The notes beneath the pieces are model-generated. The model had not been told where the DNA came from, searched no databases, and saw nothing but the letters and a program-made list of their open reading frames with translations. Shown here one piece after another: positions 9,350-18,434 of a stretch of DNA of 64,000 nucleotides (position 1 is the first letter of the stretch; the number at the start of each line of letters is the position of its first letter). The stretch spans positions 267,388-331,387 of the forward strand of contig JAUILZ010000001.1 in NCBI GenBank assembly GCA_030432755.1. The letters are read 5' to 3'. Source of the stretch: Gammaproteobacteria bacterium (lineage in GTDB: Bacteria; Pseudomonadota; Gammaproteobacteria; Arenicellales; Poriferihabitantaceae). The translations under genes were made by a program, and so were the position numbers.

Positions 9350-10282
9350 ATGGCAGGTACCACGATTGCAGCCATCGTGCTGATACTGCTCGCCGTACTC
9401 ACCGTCTGGAAATCGGTTGTCACGGTGCGCCAGGGCTACGAATACACCATCGAGCGCTTTGGCCGGTTTACCCGCTCCATGCGCCCCGGCATCCATTTCC
9501 TGATCCCTTACATCGAGCGCATCGGTTCCCGCGTCATCATGATGGAAAGGGTGCTCGAGGTGCCTTCCCAGGACGTGATCACCAAGGACAACGCGGTTGT
9601 GCGCGTGGACGGCGTGGTGTTCTTCCAGGTGCTCGACGCCGCCAAGGCGAGCTACGAGGTGAACCAGCTCGAAAATGCGGTGCTCAATCTCACCATGACC
9701 AACATCCGTACGGTGCTGGGCTCCATGGACCTCGACGAGTCCCTCTCCAAGCGCGACGACATCAACGCCGCGCTGCTCACCGTGGTGGACGCCGCGACCA
9801 CGCCCTGGGGCATCAAGGTCACGCGCATCGAGATCAAGGACATTTCGCCGCCCCAGGACCTGGTGGATTCCATGGCGCGGCAGATGAAAGCGGAGCGGGA
9901 CAAGCGCGCGGCGATACTTGAAGCCGAGGGCAAACGCCAGGCGGAGATCCTGCGCGCCGAGGGCGCCAAGCAGGCCATCATCCTCGACGCAGAGGCGGAC
10001 AAGGAGGCGGCGTTCCGCGCCGCCGAGGCGCGCGAACGGGAAGCCGAGGCGGAGGCCAACGCCACGCGCATGGTTTCCGAGGCGATCGCGGCCGGCAACA
10101 TGCAGGCGGTCAACTACTTCGTCGCGCAGAAGTATGTCGGCGCGCTGCAGGCCGTGGCCTCCGCGGAGAACCAGAAAGTGATCTTCCTGCCCCTGGAGGC
10201 GACCAACGTACTCGGTTCCCTGGGAGGCATCGGCGAGATCGTCAAGGAAACCTTCGACAAGCCGGGTGGCGGTAGCGCCTGA
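9350..10282 (+). CDS. SPFH/band-7 membrane protein (QmcA/stomatin-like)
   Basis: A 310-aa SPFH-domain scaffold protein of the inner membrane. One N-terminal transmembrane helix (residues 4-22) is followed by the family start VRQGYEYTIERFGRFT, the band-7 core (FLIPYIERIGSRVIMME, DVITKDNAVVRVDGVVF), a long Ala/Glu/Arg-rich coiled coil (residues about 185-240) and a conserved tail. Members form large ring or cage assemblies in membrane microdomains, often with FtsH-type proteases. ATG 9350 sits after an AGAGGGG ribosome-binding site. The next gene encodes an NfeD protein, the usual partner. Confidence 0.93.
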   Translation: MAGTTIAAIVLILLAVLTVWKSVVTVRQGYEYTIERFGRFTRSMRPGIHFLIPYIERIGSRVIMMERVLEVPSQDVITKDNAVVRVDGVVFFQVLDAAKASYEVNQLENAVLNLTMTNIRTVLGSMDLDESLSKRDDINAALLTVVDAATTPWGIKVTRIEIKDISPPQDLVDSMARQMKAERDKRAAILEAEGKRQAEILRAEGAKQAIILDAEADKEAAFRAAEAREREAEAEANATRMVSEAIAAGNMQAVNYFVAQKYVGALQAVASAENQKVIFLPLEATNVLGSLGGIGEIVKETFDKPGGGSA

Positions 10283-10314
10283 AGCCGGCACGGCGGTAAA
10301 TACGGGAGGCTGCC

Positions 10315-10767
10315 ATGTTCGATATCTTCGCCATGACCCACTGGAGCTGGCTGGTACTCGGTCTCGCGTTGCTGGCCATGGAATTGCTGGTCACGTTTAC
10401 CTTCTTCCTATGGCTGGGGGTATCGGCCCTGGTCACCGGGGTGGTGCTGTGGATATGGCCCGGCATCGGCTGGGAAGCGCAGTTCCTGCTGTTCTCCATT
10501 CTCTCCATCGTCAGCATTGTCCTGTCCCGTAAATATTTTTCCCGTTCGCAGATCGAAAGCGATCTGCCCAATCTCAACCGCCGTGGCCAGCAATACGTGG
10601 GGCGGGTATTCACCCTCACGGAGGCCATCGACAACGGCTACGGTCGAATCTCCGTTGATGACACCCGCTGGCGGGTGTCAGGACCGCCGCTGGTGGAAGG
10701 CAGTCACGTGCGCGTGGTGGCAGCCAACGGTTCGGTACTGGCCGTCGAACCCTACGAGCCCGACTGA
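10315..10767 (+). CDS. NfeD-like membrane protein
   Basis: A 150-aa short NfeD family protein: three hydrophobic segments at the N-terminus (residues about 8-70), then a soluble OB-fold domain with the conserved GQQYVGRVFTLTEAI start and DDTRWRVSG. Short NfeD proteins accompany SPFH proteins and are thought to help build their membrane microdomains. It has a good ribosome-binding site (GGGAGG) and follows the SPFH gene by 32 bases, so the two form an operon. Confidence 0.9.
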   Translation: MFDIFAMTHWSWLVLGLALLAMELLVTFTFFLWLGVSALVTGVVLWIWPGIGWEAQFLLFSILSIVSIVLSRKYFSRSQIESDLPNLNRRGQQYVGRVFTLTEAIDNGYGRISVDDTRWRVSGPPLVEGSHVRVVAANGSVLAVEPYEPD

Positions 10768-10838
10768 ATAGCGGGTAATTCCCGCGCCTTCTGGCGGCGT
10801 CTTGTCACTTCACGCCACGTTGGATTATGATGTCCGAC

Positions 10839-11090
10839 GGTTCGGGTGCCTCCCGTGTTTCGGCATGGGGAGGTGAATAGGGAAACCGGTGCGCCGCCTG
10901 GCGGCAATCCCGGTACTGCCCCCGCAACGGTAAATGAGTCAGATCCACACGGTTGTCCGCCCGCTCTCCGGGTAAGGACGCCAGCCACTGTATTTCTGGT
11001 ATGGGAAGGCGTGGATCGGCGGCCCGCGATGCCAACGGTATCGATAACGTGCAGCCACCTGTCATGAGTCCGGAGACCTGCCCGATCCCG
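10839..11090 (+). promoter_or_regulatory. Cobalamin (B12) riboswitch
   Basis: The region before btuB carries the conserved blocks of the AdoCbl-type riboswitch in order: GGTGCC, GAATAGGGAA, the CTGCCCCCGCAACGGTAA block (10917-10934), the B12-box core GCCACTG near 10983, GGGAAGGCG, and the closing GAGTCCGGAGACCTGCC. When adenosylcobalamin binds, expression of the downstream gene is normally shut off. It starts about 70 bases after the nfeD stop and ends about 76 bases before the btuB start, so it should control btuB and probably the btuF-cobU genes behind it. Confidence 0.95.
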
Positions 11091-11165
11091 GTGTGACCAC
11101 GCTCTCCGGCGCGTTCGGTCATGAATCAACCCTGCACGGGTGCGTGCAGCTACCGAGATCTCCAG

Positions 11166-12998
11166 ATGAAATCAGCCCTTTCCGCCGGCGTCGCCGGCCC
11201 GTTGTCGTTGTCCGTTTTCCTCGCCGCTCCCGTGGCGGTCGCCGCGGAGGACCCCCTCACCATCGTCGTCACCGCGTCGCGTTACGCGGAAACCGTTGAT
11301 CATTCCCTTGCGCCCGTGAGCGTGATCCGGCGGGAAGACATCGAGCGCAGCAACGCCACCACCCTGCCGGAAATCCTCACCACCGTGCCCGGCGTGGTCA
11401 TCAGCCGCAATGGCGGCGCCGGCCAGAATACGTCGTTGTTCCTGCGCGGCACGGAATCCGACCAGGTGCTCGTACTGATCGACGGCGTCAAGGCGGGCTC
11501 CGCGACCCTCGGCACCACGCCGTTCCAGGACATTCCCCTGGCCCAGGTGGAGAAGGTCGAGGTGGTGCGTGGACCCCGCTCCAGCCTCTACGGTTCCGAG
11601 GCCATCGGCGGCGTGGTGCATATCTTCACCCGCCGTGGCGGGGACGGGCTCGAGCCGTCATTCAGCATCGGCGGCGGCACCCACGACACCGCCGAGGTGG
11701 CCGCGGGCGTATCCGGAGGCGGCGATCGCGGCTGGTACTCCGTGCATGCGTCCAGTTACACCACCGAGGGATTCAATGTCTGCCGGGGGAGTTTCGACGC
11801 CGGCTGTTTCACCGTGGAGCCCGATGACGACGGCTACGACAACACCGCGCTATCCCTGCGTGGTGGCGGCCGCGTGGGCGAGAACCTCGTACTGGATGCC
11901 GCGCTGCTCGATTCCGCGAGCGAGACCGAGTTCGACGGTTCGTTCCAGAACAATTCCGAAACCCGTACCCGGGTTGGGCATGTCAAGGGCAGCCTGAGTA
12001 TCGGGGAAAGCTGGAGCAGCAGCCTGCTCCTGGCGCGGTCGACGGATGAATCGGAGAACTTCCTCGACGACGCCTTCGCCTCGCGCTTCGAGACCAACCG
12101 TGATCAGCTATCCTGGCAGAATGACATTGCCCTCGGTAAATCCGAGATCGTCGTCGGCGTCGACTACACCGACGACGAGGTGGAAAGCGACACCCCGTTC
12201 GCGGTCGACAGCCGCGACAACACCGGGGTCTTCGCCTCCTTCCGCAGCGCGGTGGCGGGCCTTGACTATGAGTTCTCCCTGCGCAACGACGACAATGAGC
12301 AGTTCGGCAGCGAGACCACCGGCGGCATTGCGGTGGGCCGCAACCTCGTCGATACCCTGCGCGCTACGTTTTCCTATGGCACTGCGTTCAAGGCGCCGAC
12401 GTTCAACGAACTCTATTTCCCGGACTTCGGCAATCCCGATCTCGCCGCGGAAACCGCCGAGAGCTACGATATCGGCCTGTCCGGCGGCAGCGGCAGCCGC
12501 TACTGGTCGGTCAACCTGTTCCACACCGTGATCGAGAACCTGATTGCCTATGATCCGACGGCTTTCGCCCCGGCCAATATCGGCGAGGCGGAAATCAACG
12601 GCGTCGAACTGGCCACCACGCTGCACCTCGGCGAGTGGCGGCTGGAGGCCGCACTGACCCTGCAGGACCCCGAAGATACTGGCGGTAGCGCCAACGACGG
12701 CAACCAGCTGCCAAGACGCGCGAAGGAGATCCTGCACTTCGCCGCCGATCGCGATTATGGACGCTGGTCCCTCGGCGCCTCGGTGCATTCCCAGGGGGAC
12801 AGCTTCGACGATCCCGGCAATCTTACCGAGCTGGATGGCTTCACCGTGGTGAACCTGCGCGGCGCCGTTAGCGTCCACCGCAACTGGGAGCTGGGTCTGC
12901 AGGTGAACAACGTGCTCGACGAAGAGTACGAGACTGCGGCATTCTATCGCCAGGATGGACTGAACGTCATGGCAACGCTGCGTTACGTGACGAACTGA
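11166..12998 (+). CDS. btuB: TonB-dependent vitamin B12 receptor
   Basis: Outer-membrane TonB-dependent receptor for cobalamin. A signal peptide (residues 1-27, ending VAVAAEDP) precedes the TonB-box region TIVVTASR, the plug domain (SVIRREDIERSNA, LPEILTTVPGVVIS, SSLYGSEAIGGVVHI) and a 22-strand barrel ending VMATLRYVTN. 610 aa is normal for BtuB. I chose ATG 11166 because it gives a clean signal peptide; an in-frame ATG at 11121 would add 15 polar residues. The cobalamin riboswitch upstream and btuF/cobU downstream support B12 as the ligand. Confidence 0.93.
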   Translation: MKSALSAGVAGPLSLSVFLAAPVAVAAEDPLTIVVTASRYAETVDHSLAPVSVIRREDIERSNATTLPEILTTVPGVVISRNGGAGQNTSLFLRGTESDQVLVLIDGVKAGSATLGTTPFQDIPLAQVEKVEVVRGPRSSLYGSEAIGGVVHIFTRRGGDGLEPSFSIGGGTHDTAEVAAGVSGGGDRGWYSVHASSYTTEGFNVCRGSFDAGCFTVEPDDDGYDNTALSLRGGGRVGENLVLDAALLDSASETEFDGSFQNNSETRTRVGHVKGSLSIGESWSSSLLLARSTDESENFLDDAFASRFETNRDQLSWQNDIALGKSEIVVGVDYTDDEVESDTPFAVDSRDNTGVFASFRSAVAGLDYEFSLRNDDNEQFGSETTGGIAVGRNLVDTLRATFSYGTAFKAPTFNELYFPDFGNPDLAAETAESYDIGLSGGSGSRYWSVNLFHTVIENLIAYDPTAFAPANIGEAEINGVELATTLHLGEWRLEAALTLQDPEDTGGSANDGNQLPRRAKEILHFAADRDYGRWSLGASVHSQGDSFDDPGNLTELDGFTVVNLRGAVSVHRNWELGLQVNNVLDEEYETAAFYRQDGLNVMATLRYVTN

Positions 12999-13120
12999 AT
13001 GGCCTTTTGTCCCACCGTCGAAGCGGGGAGCATGGAATCCAATCAGAGCCGGAGGCAGGGGTATCGAACGGGTGCAGGCTCCCAACGCCGATCTCCCCGG
13101 ACGGAAACCTCCTGCCGGTG

Positions 13121-14032
13121 ATGCGTTATGCGAAGGCCAGGCGTTGGCTGGCAGCGTCATCGCTGGCCATCGTGGCGGCGTCGGGTATGGGCCCCGTTGC
13201 CGCCACGGCGGAGATACGCGTCACCGATGATTTCGGCCGCGAGGTGGTCCTCGACAGGCCGGCGCGGCGTATCCTCAGCCTCGCCCCCCACAACACCGAG
13301 AACCTGTTTTCCGCCGGCGCCGGCAGGTTTGTCGTCGGGGTGGTCGAATTCAGCGACTATCCCCCGGAAGCGGAGTCCATTCCCTCGGTGGGCAGCTACG
13401 TCCAGTTCAATCTCGAGGCCGTAGTCGGTCTCGACCCGGATCTCGTGGTGGCATGGCAGGGTGGCAGCAATGCCGGCGCCATGGAACAACTCGAACGCCT
13501 CGGCATGACCATCTACTTCTCCGAGCCGAGGACCTTCGAGGATGTGGCGGACAATATCCGCGACCTGGCGATCCTCGCGGGCACGCAACGGCGCATGGAT
13601 CCACGGGTCGAGACGGTTGGCGCGGAGATCCAGGCCGCCGAAGCGGCCTACCGGGACAGGCCGGTCCTGGATATCTTCTACCAGGTCTGGTCGGAGCCGC
13701 TCATGACCCTCAACGGCGAGCATTTCATCTCGCGCATCCTCGAGGTATGCGGGGCGCGCAACCTGTTCGCCGATCTCGATATCATCGCCCCCCGGGTGAG
13801 CGTGGAAGCGGTGATCCAGGCCAATCCCGACGTCATAATCACCGGACTGGTGGACGGCATCCGCCCGGACATGTCGCGCTGGAGCAAGTGGCCCATGGTC
13901 AAGGCAGTGGCAGGTGAGAACTTCCTGTTCGTTGACTCCGACGTGATGCACCGCCACACGTTGCGCATGCTGGAAGGCATCCCGGGATTCTGCGAAGACC
14001 TCGATAACTTCCGACAGGAGCCTGTCCAGTGA
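13121..14032 (+). CDS. btuF: Periplasmic cobalamin-binding protein (BtuF type)
   Basis: Substrate-binding protein of a class III ABC importer. It has a signal peptide (about residues 1-30, ending VAATAEIRV), the family start VTDDFGREVVLDRPARRILSLAPH, the SVGSYVQFNLEAVVGLDPDLVV segment and the DVMHRHTLRML C-terminal portion. 303 aa fits. Iron-siderophore and B12 binders look alike; the riboswitch, btuB and cobU make B12 the likely ligand. ATG 13121 is chosen for the signal peptide, while an open frame upstream to 13007 has no signal. The partner permease and ATPase are probably the minus-strand genes at 16.1-17.9 kb. Confidence 0.88.
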   Translation: MRYAKARRWLAASSLAIVAASGMGPVAATAEIRVTDDFGREVVLDRPARRILSLAPHNTENLFSAGAGRFVVGVVEFSDYPPEAESIPSVGSYVQFNLEAVVGLDPDLVVAWQGGSNAGAMEQLERLGMTIYFSEPRTFEDVADNIRDLAILAGTQRRMDPRVETVGAEIQAAEAAYRDRPVLDIFYQVWSEPLMTLNGEHFISRILEVCGARNLFADLDIIAPRVSVEAVIQANPDVIITGLVDGIRPDMSRWSKWPMVKAVAGENFLFVDSDVMHRHTLRMLEGIPGFCEDLDNFRQEPVQ

Positions 14033-14694
14033 CTGCTTCGCCGACCCTGGCCGAATTCCGCAAGAGCGGGACCACGCTGGCCAACCGGGAGATAGATTTC
14101 CCGGAGTGGCATCGCGGCCGACCCCACTACTATTGCTGGGTGGTGCTGGTGGACGATCCCGGCTGGATCGACGACGCAAGACGCGCGGCAGGATCGCTGA
14201 CCCCCTGGCTGGTTCCGGACTACGAACGCCAGGCGCATGTCACCATTTTACCGGGCGGATTTCCCGAGGCACCAATCAGTCGCAAAGCGCTGACCGCGGC
14301 GACCAGGCAGGTCGCGCCATTTTCCATTAAGCTCGGCCCGCTCGGCAGCTTCATCTCGTCTCCCTGTTTCGATATCCATGACGCCTCGGGCGGATTGCTG
14401 GCGCTGCGGCAGGCGCTTCGTCCCGTGCTCTTCGACCCGGGAAGCCAGGTGGAAGACGACGATTACCGGCCGCACCTGACAGTGGGGTTGTATCGCGACA
14501 GGTTCGAGACCGGCGAGATCGCGGCCCGCATCGATGCATTCAGGAAGGCGGAGACGCGCACCTTCCCGGTACGGGAAATAGCGCTCTGCGCCTACAGTAC
14601 CCGTTCCATCAAGGGCGCCCTGCTGACGGTTGCCCGCATGGTCATCGGTGAAGGTATATTGTCCGTGGACGACCACCACGCGCTGTTTCCATGA
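14029..14694 (+). CDS. 2H phosphoesterase (2'-5' RNA ligase-like) protein
   Basis: A 221-aa protein with two HxT/S-type signatures spaced as in the 2H phosphoesterase/LigT superfamily: AHVTILPGG (around residue 71) and RPHLTVGLY (around residue 146). Members cleave or join 2',3'-cyclic or 2'-5' linked nucleotide phosphates. Its start overlaps the btuF stop (ATGA) and its stop overlaps the cobU start by 4 bp, so it is fully embedded in the B12 operon. A link to cobalamin salvage (for example handling the nucleotide loop) is only inference. Confidence 0.78.
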   Translation: MTASPTLAEFRKSGTTLANREIDFPEWHRGRPHYYCWVVLVDDPGWIDDARRAAGSLTPWLVPDYERQAHVTILPGGFPEAPISRKALTAATRQVAPFSIKLGPLGSFISSPCFDIHDASGGLLALRQALRPVLFDPGSQVEDDDYRPHLTVGLYRDRFETGEIAARIDAFRKAETRTFPVREIALCAYSTRSIKGALLTVARMVIGEGILSVDDHHALFP

Positions 14695-15206
14695 TCGAGC
14701 TCATCGCCGGCGGCGCGCGTAGCGGCAAGAGCCGCCACGCCATGGGCCGCGCGGAGTCCCTGTCACCGAGTCCCATCCTCGTTGCCACGGCCACCGCGGA
14801 AGACGAAGGGATGGCGGAACGGATACGGCGCCACCGCCAGGAGCGGGGGAATCAATGGCGTGTGGCGGAGGTGCCGCTTGAACTGGCTAAAGCCCTTGGT
14901 GCATTGCAGGCCGGAGACGTGGTGGTGGTGGACTGCCTGACTCTCTGGCTCAGCAACTGGCTTTGCGGGGAACGCCCCGATGACTGGCCGAGCGAGAAAG
15001 CGGCACTCCTGGCAGTACTGGGCGCAACTGCGGCCGATGTGCTGCTGGTGACCAACGAGGTAGGGCAGGGCGTCGTACCCATGGGCAGGCTGAGCCGGGA
15101 ATTCGTCGACCAGAGTGGCTGGCTACACCAGGAGATTGCGGCGATTTCCGACCGTGTGACCTTGATGCATTTCGGGATTCCGACTGTTATCAGGCACCGG
15201 TCCTGA
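14691..15206 (+). CDS. cobU: Adenosylcobinamide kinase / guanylyltransferase
   Basis: Bifunctional enzyme that phosphorylates adenosylcobinamide and attaches GMP during nucleotide-loop assembly of cobalamin. The 171-aa sequence has the P-loop GGARSGKSRHA at the start, the VVVDCLTLWLSNWL Walker B-like region and the TNEVGQGVVPMGRLSREFVD segment with the nucleotide-binding loop. Length is typical. Last gene of the plus-strand B12 operon. With an importer and cobU the cell can at least salvage corrinoids; other cob genes are not in the window. Confidence 0.95.
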   Translation: MIELIAGGARSGKSRHAMGRAESLSPSPILVATATAEDEGMAERIRRHRQERGNQWRVAEVPLELAKALGALQAGDVVVVDCLTLWLSNWLCGERPDDWPSEKAALLAVLGATAADVLLVTNEVGQGVVPMGRLSREFVDQSGWLHQEIAAISDRVTLMHFGIPTVIRHRS

Positions 15207-15233
15207 GATGTCGTCGTGAATGAGAACCCCGCG

Positions 15234-16040
15234 CTAGCTTCGTTTCCAGATGGCGTACAGACCGGGGTCCGCAAGAATCCCGCGCAATGCCTCATACAGA
15301 ATGCCAGTCCATCGCTCCACCCCCGCCTCGTTGTCGATGAGGTCCTGCCGCACCTCGATCGATACGTGGGGAATTCCCCGGCTTTCGGCATGGTGATCGA
15401 TGGTGTAGTCGGCAGGATGCTTTCCGGAATAGGGCTCGTTGTCGCCGATGGTCAGGCCCGCGGGGAGGGCGCGCAGGTTTTCCATCAAAGGCACCGGTAT
15501 TCGCGGGTCACTGTCCCAGAGGACACCGATCTGCCAGGGTCGTGAGAACCCCGCCATTCGCGGGGTAAAGCTGTGGATCGCGATGAACGCGGGCGCCACG
15601 CCGTGTTCGTGGAAGCGGTGCAACCGCGTGTCGATGGCCTTGCGATAGGGCGTGAACAGACTGCGGATGCGTTCATTGCGGTCCGATTCCGACAGCCCCG
15701 TATTGCCCGGAATGACCGTGCCGTCGCTGACTTCCGGCATCAGGCTCGGGTCCGTGAGGCTGCGATTGAGATCGACCACGAGACGTGAATAGCCCGCGAG
15801 GACCGCGGGGGCGTCCAGCAATGCGGCAAGGCGCCGGGTCATCGCGTGGCTGCCGATATCGTAGGCGATATGCTGTTCGAGTTTTTCCGGCGGCAGCCCG
15901 AGATCACCCAACGCGGCGGGGATCGCGTTGCTGGCGTGATCGCAGACCAGCAATGCGCTGGCCCTGCCGTCCGGGTTGACGAGTTCGAACGGCGGCGGAT
16001 CACCGGTGCCGAGCAGCGGCGTGGCTCTGGGTCGGGGCAT
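15234..16040 (-). CDS. N-formylglutamate amidohydrolase-like protein
   Basis: A 268-aa member of the N-formylglutamate amidohydrolase family (HutG-like, zinc hydrolase). Motifs: LLVCDHASNAIP near residue 30, YSRLVVDLNRSL, IAIHSFTPRM and HHAESRGIPHVSIEVRQDL. The Asp/His residues in these blocks are the expected metal ligands. The classical role is the last step of a histidine degradation branch, but no hut genes are present, so the substrate is unproven. It converges with cobU, with a 28-bp gap. Confidence 0.88.
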   Translation of the reverse strand: MPRPRATPLLGTGDPPPFELVNPDGRASALLVCDHASNAIPAALGDLGLPPEKLEQHIAYDIGSHAMTRRLAALLDAPAVLAGYSRLVVDLNRSLTDPSLMPEVSDGTVIPGNTGLSESDRNERIRSLFTPYRKAIDTRLHRFHEHGVAPAFIAIHSFTPRMAGFSRPWQIGVLWDSDPRIPVPLMENLRALPAGLTIGDNEPYSGKHPADYTIDHHAESRGIPHVSIEVRQDLIDNEAGVERWTGILYEALRGILADPGLYAIWKRS

Positions 16041-16089
16041 GGTTTGGGACGTCGCAGCGACTGATGGGTCGGTCCGTGGAAGCGGGTGA

Positions 16090-16878
16090 CTATTCCAGCC
16101 GTGGCACGATCAGCGGAATCTGTCCGTCCTGAGGGTGGCGCTGGAGCCAGATGTCCAGGTCAAACACGTTGCTTAGCGTCTCCAGCGTGAACACCTCCGC
16201 CGGCTTGCCGTCCGCCACCAGACGTCCCTGGTCCAGGATGAGGCAGCGGTCGGCGAACTGGGCCGCGAGGTTGAGGTTGTGCAGGGTACAGATCACGCCG
16301 ACACGTTCCTCCCGCGCCAGCCCGCGCAGCAGCTTGAGGAGGCGGTACTGGTGGCTGAGGTCGAGGGCGGAGACCGGTTCGTCGAGCAGGAGATAGCGTT
16401 CCGCGTCAGCGCCTTCGTTCCAGACCTGGGCGAGCACGCGCGCGGTCTGCACGCGTTGCTGTTCGCCGCCGGACAGGGTGGGGAAGGCCCGGCCTGCGAG
16501 ATGCGCGCAGTCGCAGAGTTCGAGCGCCTTGCGCGCGATCGACTCGTCCGACTGTGGATCGGTGTCATGGGGCATCCTGCCCATGAGCGCGACGTCGAGC
16601 ACGGTGAACGGAAAGTCCAGGCTGGACTGCTGCGGCAGCACCGCGCGGGTCAGCGCCAGTTCCCGGTGGGTCCACTGGTCGAGGGGTTTTTGCCCGAGAT
16701 GTATCGCGCCGGTCGCGGGGGCGATATCCCCCGCCAGGGTGCGCAGCAGGGTGGTCTTGCCGGCCCCGTTGGGGCCCACGACCATGCAGAGTTCGCCCAC
16801 GCGGAAGTCGAGCGAGATATCGTGCACCAGCCGGTTGGCGCCGAGCTCAACGGAAACCTGGCAGAGCTGGTATTTCAT
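16090..16878 (-). CDS. btuD: ABC importer ATP-binding protein (BtuD/HmuV type)
   Basis: A 262-aa ATPase of the iron/heme/cobalamin importer class. Walker A is GPNGAGKTTL, the Q-loop is LPQQSSLDFPF, the signature is LSGGEQQRVQTARVLAQ, Walker B is LLLDEPVSALD and the switch His is in TLHNLNLA. HmuV (heme) and BtuD (B12) are very similar; no heme genes are nearby, whereas btuB, btuF and cobU lie 1.5-5 kb away. Its start overlaps the stop of the permease gene by 4 bp. No riboswitch is visible before this operon. Confidence 0.85.
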   Translation of the reverse strand: MKYQLCQVSVELGANRLVHDISLDFRVGELCMVVGPNGAGKTTLLRTLAGDIAPATGAIHLGQKPLDQWTHRELALTRAVLPQQSSLDFPFTVLDVALMGRMPHDTDPQSDESIARKALELCDCAHLAGRAFPTLSGGEQQRVQTARVLAQVWNEGADAERYLLLDEPVSALDLSHQYRLLKLLRGLAREERVGVICTLHNLNLAAQFADRCLILDQGRLVADGKPAEVFTLETLSNVFDLDIWLQRHPQDGQIPLIVPRLE

Positions 16879-17933
16879 GCCGCCTGCCGTCGCCGGTGGC
16901 GCACCAGCAGCCAGAGAAAGAACGGCCCGCCCAGCACCGCGGTGATGATACCGATGGGGATCTCCGCCGGCGCTACGGCGGTGCGCGCGACCATGTCCGC
17001 CAGTACCAGCAGGGTGGCGCCGAACAGGCCTGTGGTAGGCAGCAGCAGGCGATGGTCCGGCCCGGTCATGAGGCGCAGGAGGTGTGGCACCAGCAGGCCG
17101 ACGAATCCGATCACGCCGGACACCGCCACCAGTACGCCCACTACCAAAGCGACCAGCAGAATGAGGCGCAGCTTCACGGACTCGATATCATGGCCGAGGT
17201 GTCGCGCCTCGTTCTCTCCCAGCAGGTTGGCATTGAGCGCCGCGGCATGGGGCAGCATCAGCGCGCAGCCGGGTAGAACGATGGCCGCAGTGAGCGCGAG
17301 CCGCCACCAGTCCGTGATCTCCAGGCTTCCCAGACTCCAGAAGATCAGGTCCCGGAGTTCCGTGTCGCTGGCGACATAGCTGAGCAGGCCGATCAGGGCG
17401 CCTGTGATGGCGTTGACGGCGACCCCCGCCAGCAGCATGGTGGGAATGTCGGTGCGGTAGTTGACGCGTGCGAGGCGGTAGACGAGTCCGAGACTCACCA
17501 GCCCGCCGGCAAATGCGGTGGAAGGCAACAGCCAGTCGCCGGCGAACGCGAACAGCGCCGGCGCCAGTGAAACACCGAGCACGATGGTGGCTACCGCCCC
17601 CAGGGCGGCGCCCGAGGAGACGCCCAGCAATCCCGGATCGGCCATGGGGTTGCGGAACAGCGCCTGCATCACTGCCCCCGCCATTGCAAGACCCATGCCC
17701 ACCAGGATGCCCAGCAGCAGGCGCGGCAGGCGGATCTGGGTGATGATGCGGGCGAGGTTGTCAGTGGCAGGATTCCCATCGACCAGGCCCGCGGCATGGC
17801 CCAGCGCGGCGGCCACCTGCGCGGGACCCGTGGGGATGGCGCCGACTCCCAGGGACACCAGCGACACGGCCAGGAGCAGCGCCGCGAACAGGCTGATCAT
17901 GGCGCGGGACCGCGAGGGGGAGTAGCTTTGCAT
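16875..17933 (-). CDS. btuC: ABC importer permease (BtuC/FecCD type)
   Basis: A 352-aa integral membrane permease with about ten hydrophobic helices. Family landmarks: RLPRLLLGILVGMGLAMAGA, the GLLGVSSGAALGA loop, the ATP-binding-protein coupling region around LGEN..ARHLG, and the conserved GVIGFVGLLVPHLLR. It transports cobalamin or a related chelate across the inner membrane together with the ATPase that overlaps its 3' end. First gene of this two-gene transcript. Confidence 0.88.
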   Translation of the reverse strand: MQSYSPSRSRAMISLFAALLLAVSLVSLGVGAIPTGPAQVAAALGHAAGLVDGNPATDNLARIITQIRLPRLLLGILVGMGLAMAGAVMQALFRNPMADPGLLGVSSGAALGAVATIVLGVSLAPALFAFAGDWLLPSTAFAGGLVSLGLVYRLARVNYRTDIPTMLLAGVAVNAITGALIGLLSYVASDTELRDLIFWSLGSLEITDWWRLALTAAIVLPGCALMLPHAAALNANLLGENEARHLGHDIESVKLRLILLVALVVGVLVAVSGVIGFVGLLVPHLLRLMTGPDHRLLLPTTGLFGATLLVLADMVARTAVAPAEIPIGIITAVLGGPFFLWLLVRHRRRQAA

Positions 17934-18029
17934 CCACGGATTATCCCCGTTACGGATAGCCGTTTGAAACCGGGCGAAAGTCCCGCGCGCGAATCCCCCG
18001 CGCCGGGAACTCGCTGGCGTACCCCGGAC

Positions 18030-18434
18030 CTACTCCGCCGGCCAGTGGTCGTAGAGCGCTCGCAGGATGTCCGTGCGGCTGATCTGTCCTACCAGCCTGC
18101 CTCCGGACAGCACCGGGAAGCGGCGGAAGCGCGAGCGGACGAAGCGGTCGGCCGCCTCGATGATGTCGGTGCCGGATTCGATGGTCTCGGGGTCCGCGCT
18201 CATGTACTCCTCGACGCTGCCGCCCCAGTCCTGGTGGTAGCTGGCGTTGTACACCACCTGCAAACAATCCTTCTTCGACAGCATGCCCACCAGGCGCTCG
18301 TCGCGGTCCACCACGGGCGCGCCCGACAGGCGTTTGTCGAGCAGGGTCCGCGCCGCGGAATGGATGTTGTCAGTGGGCAGGAAGGTGTAGAGCGTGGTGG
18401 CCATGTAGTCGTCGACGACGGGAATTCGGGTCAT
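18030..18434 (-). CDS. Tandem CBS-domain protein
   Basis: A 134-aa protein made of two CBS domains (about residues 8-60 and 75-130), with typical blocks SGAPVVDRDERLVGMLSKKD and RRFPVLSGGRLVGQISRTD. CBS pairs bind adenine nucleotides and act as sensors. The start overlaps the nqrM stop by 4 bp, so it is the last cistron of the nqr operon. A role in sensing energy charge for Na+-NQR is inference; CBS genes are not standard members of nqr operons. Confidence 0.85.
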   Translation of the reverse strand: MTRIPVVDDYMATTLYTFLPTDNIHSAARTLLDKRLSGAPVVDRDERLVGMLSKKDCLQVVYNASYHQDWGGSVEEYMSADPETIESGTDIIEAADRFVRSRFRRFPVLSGGRLVGQISRTDILRALYDHWPAE

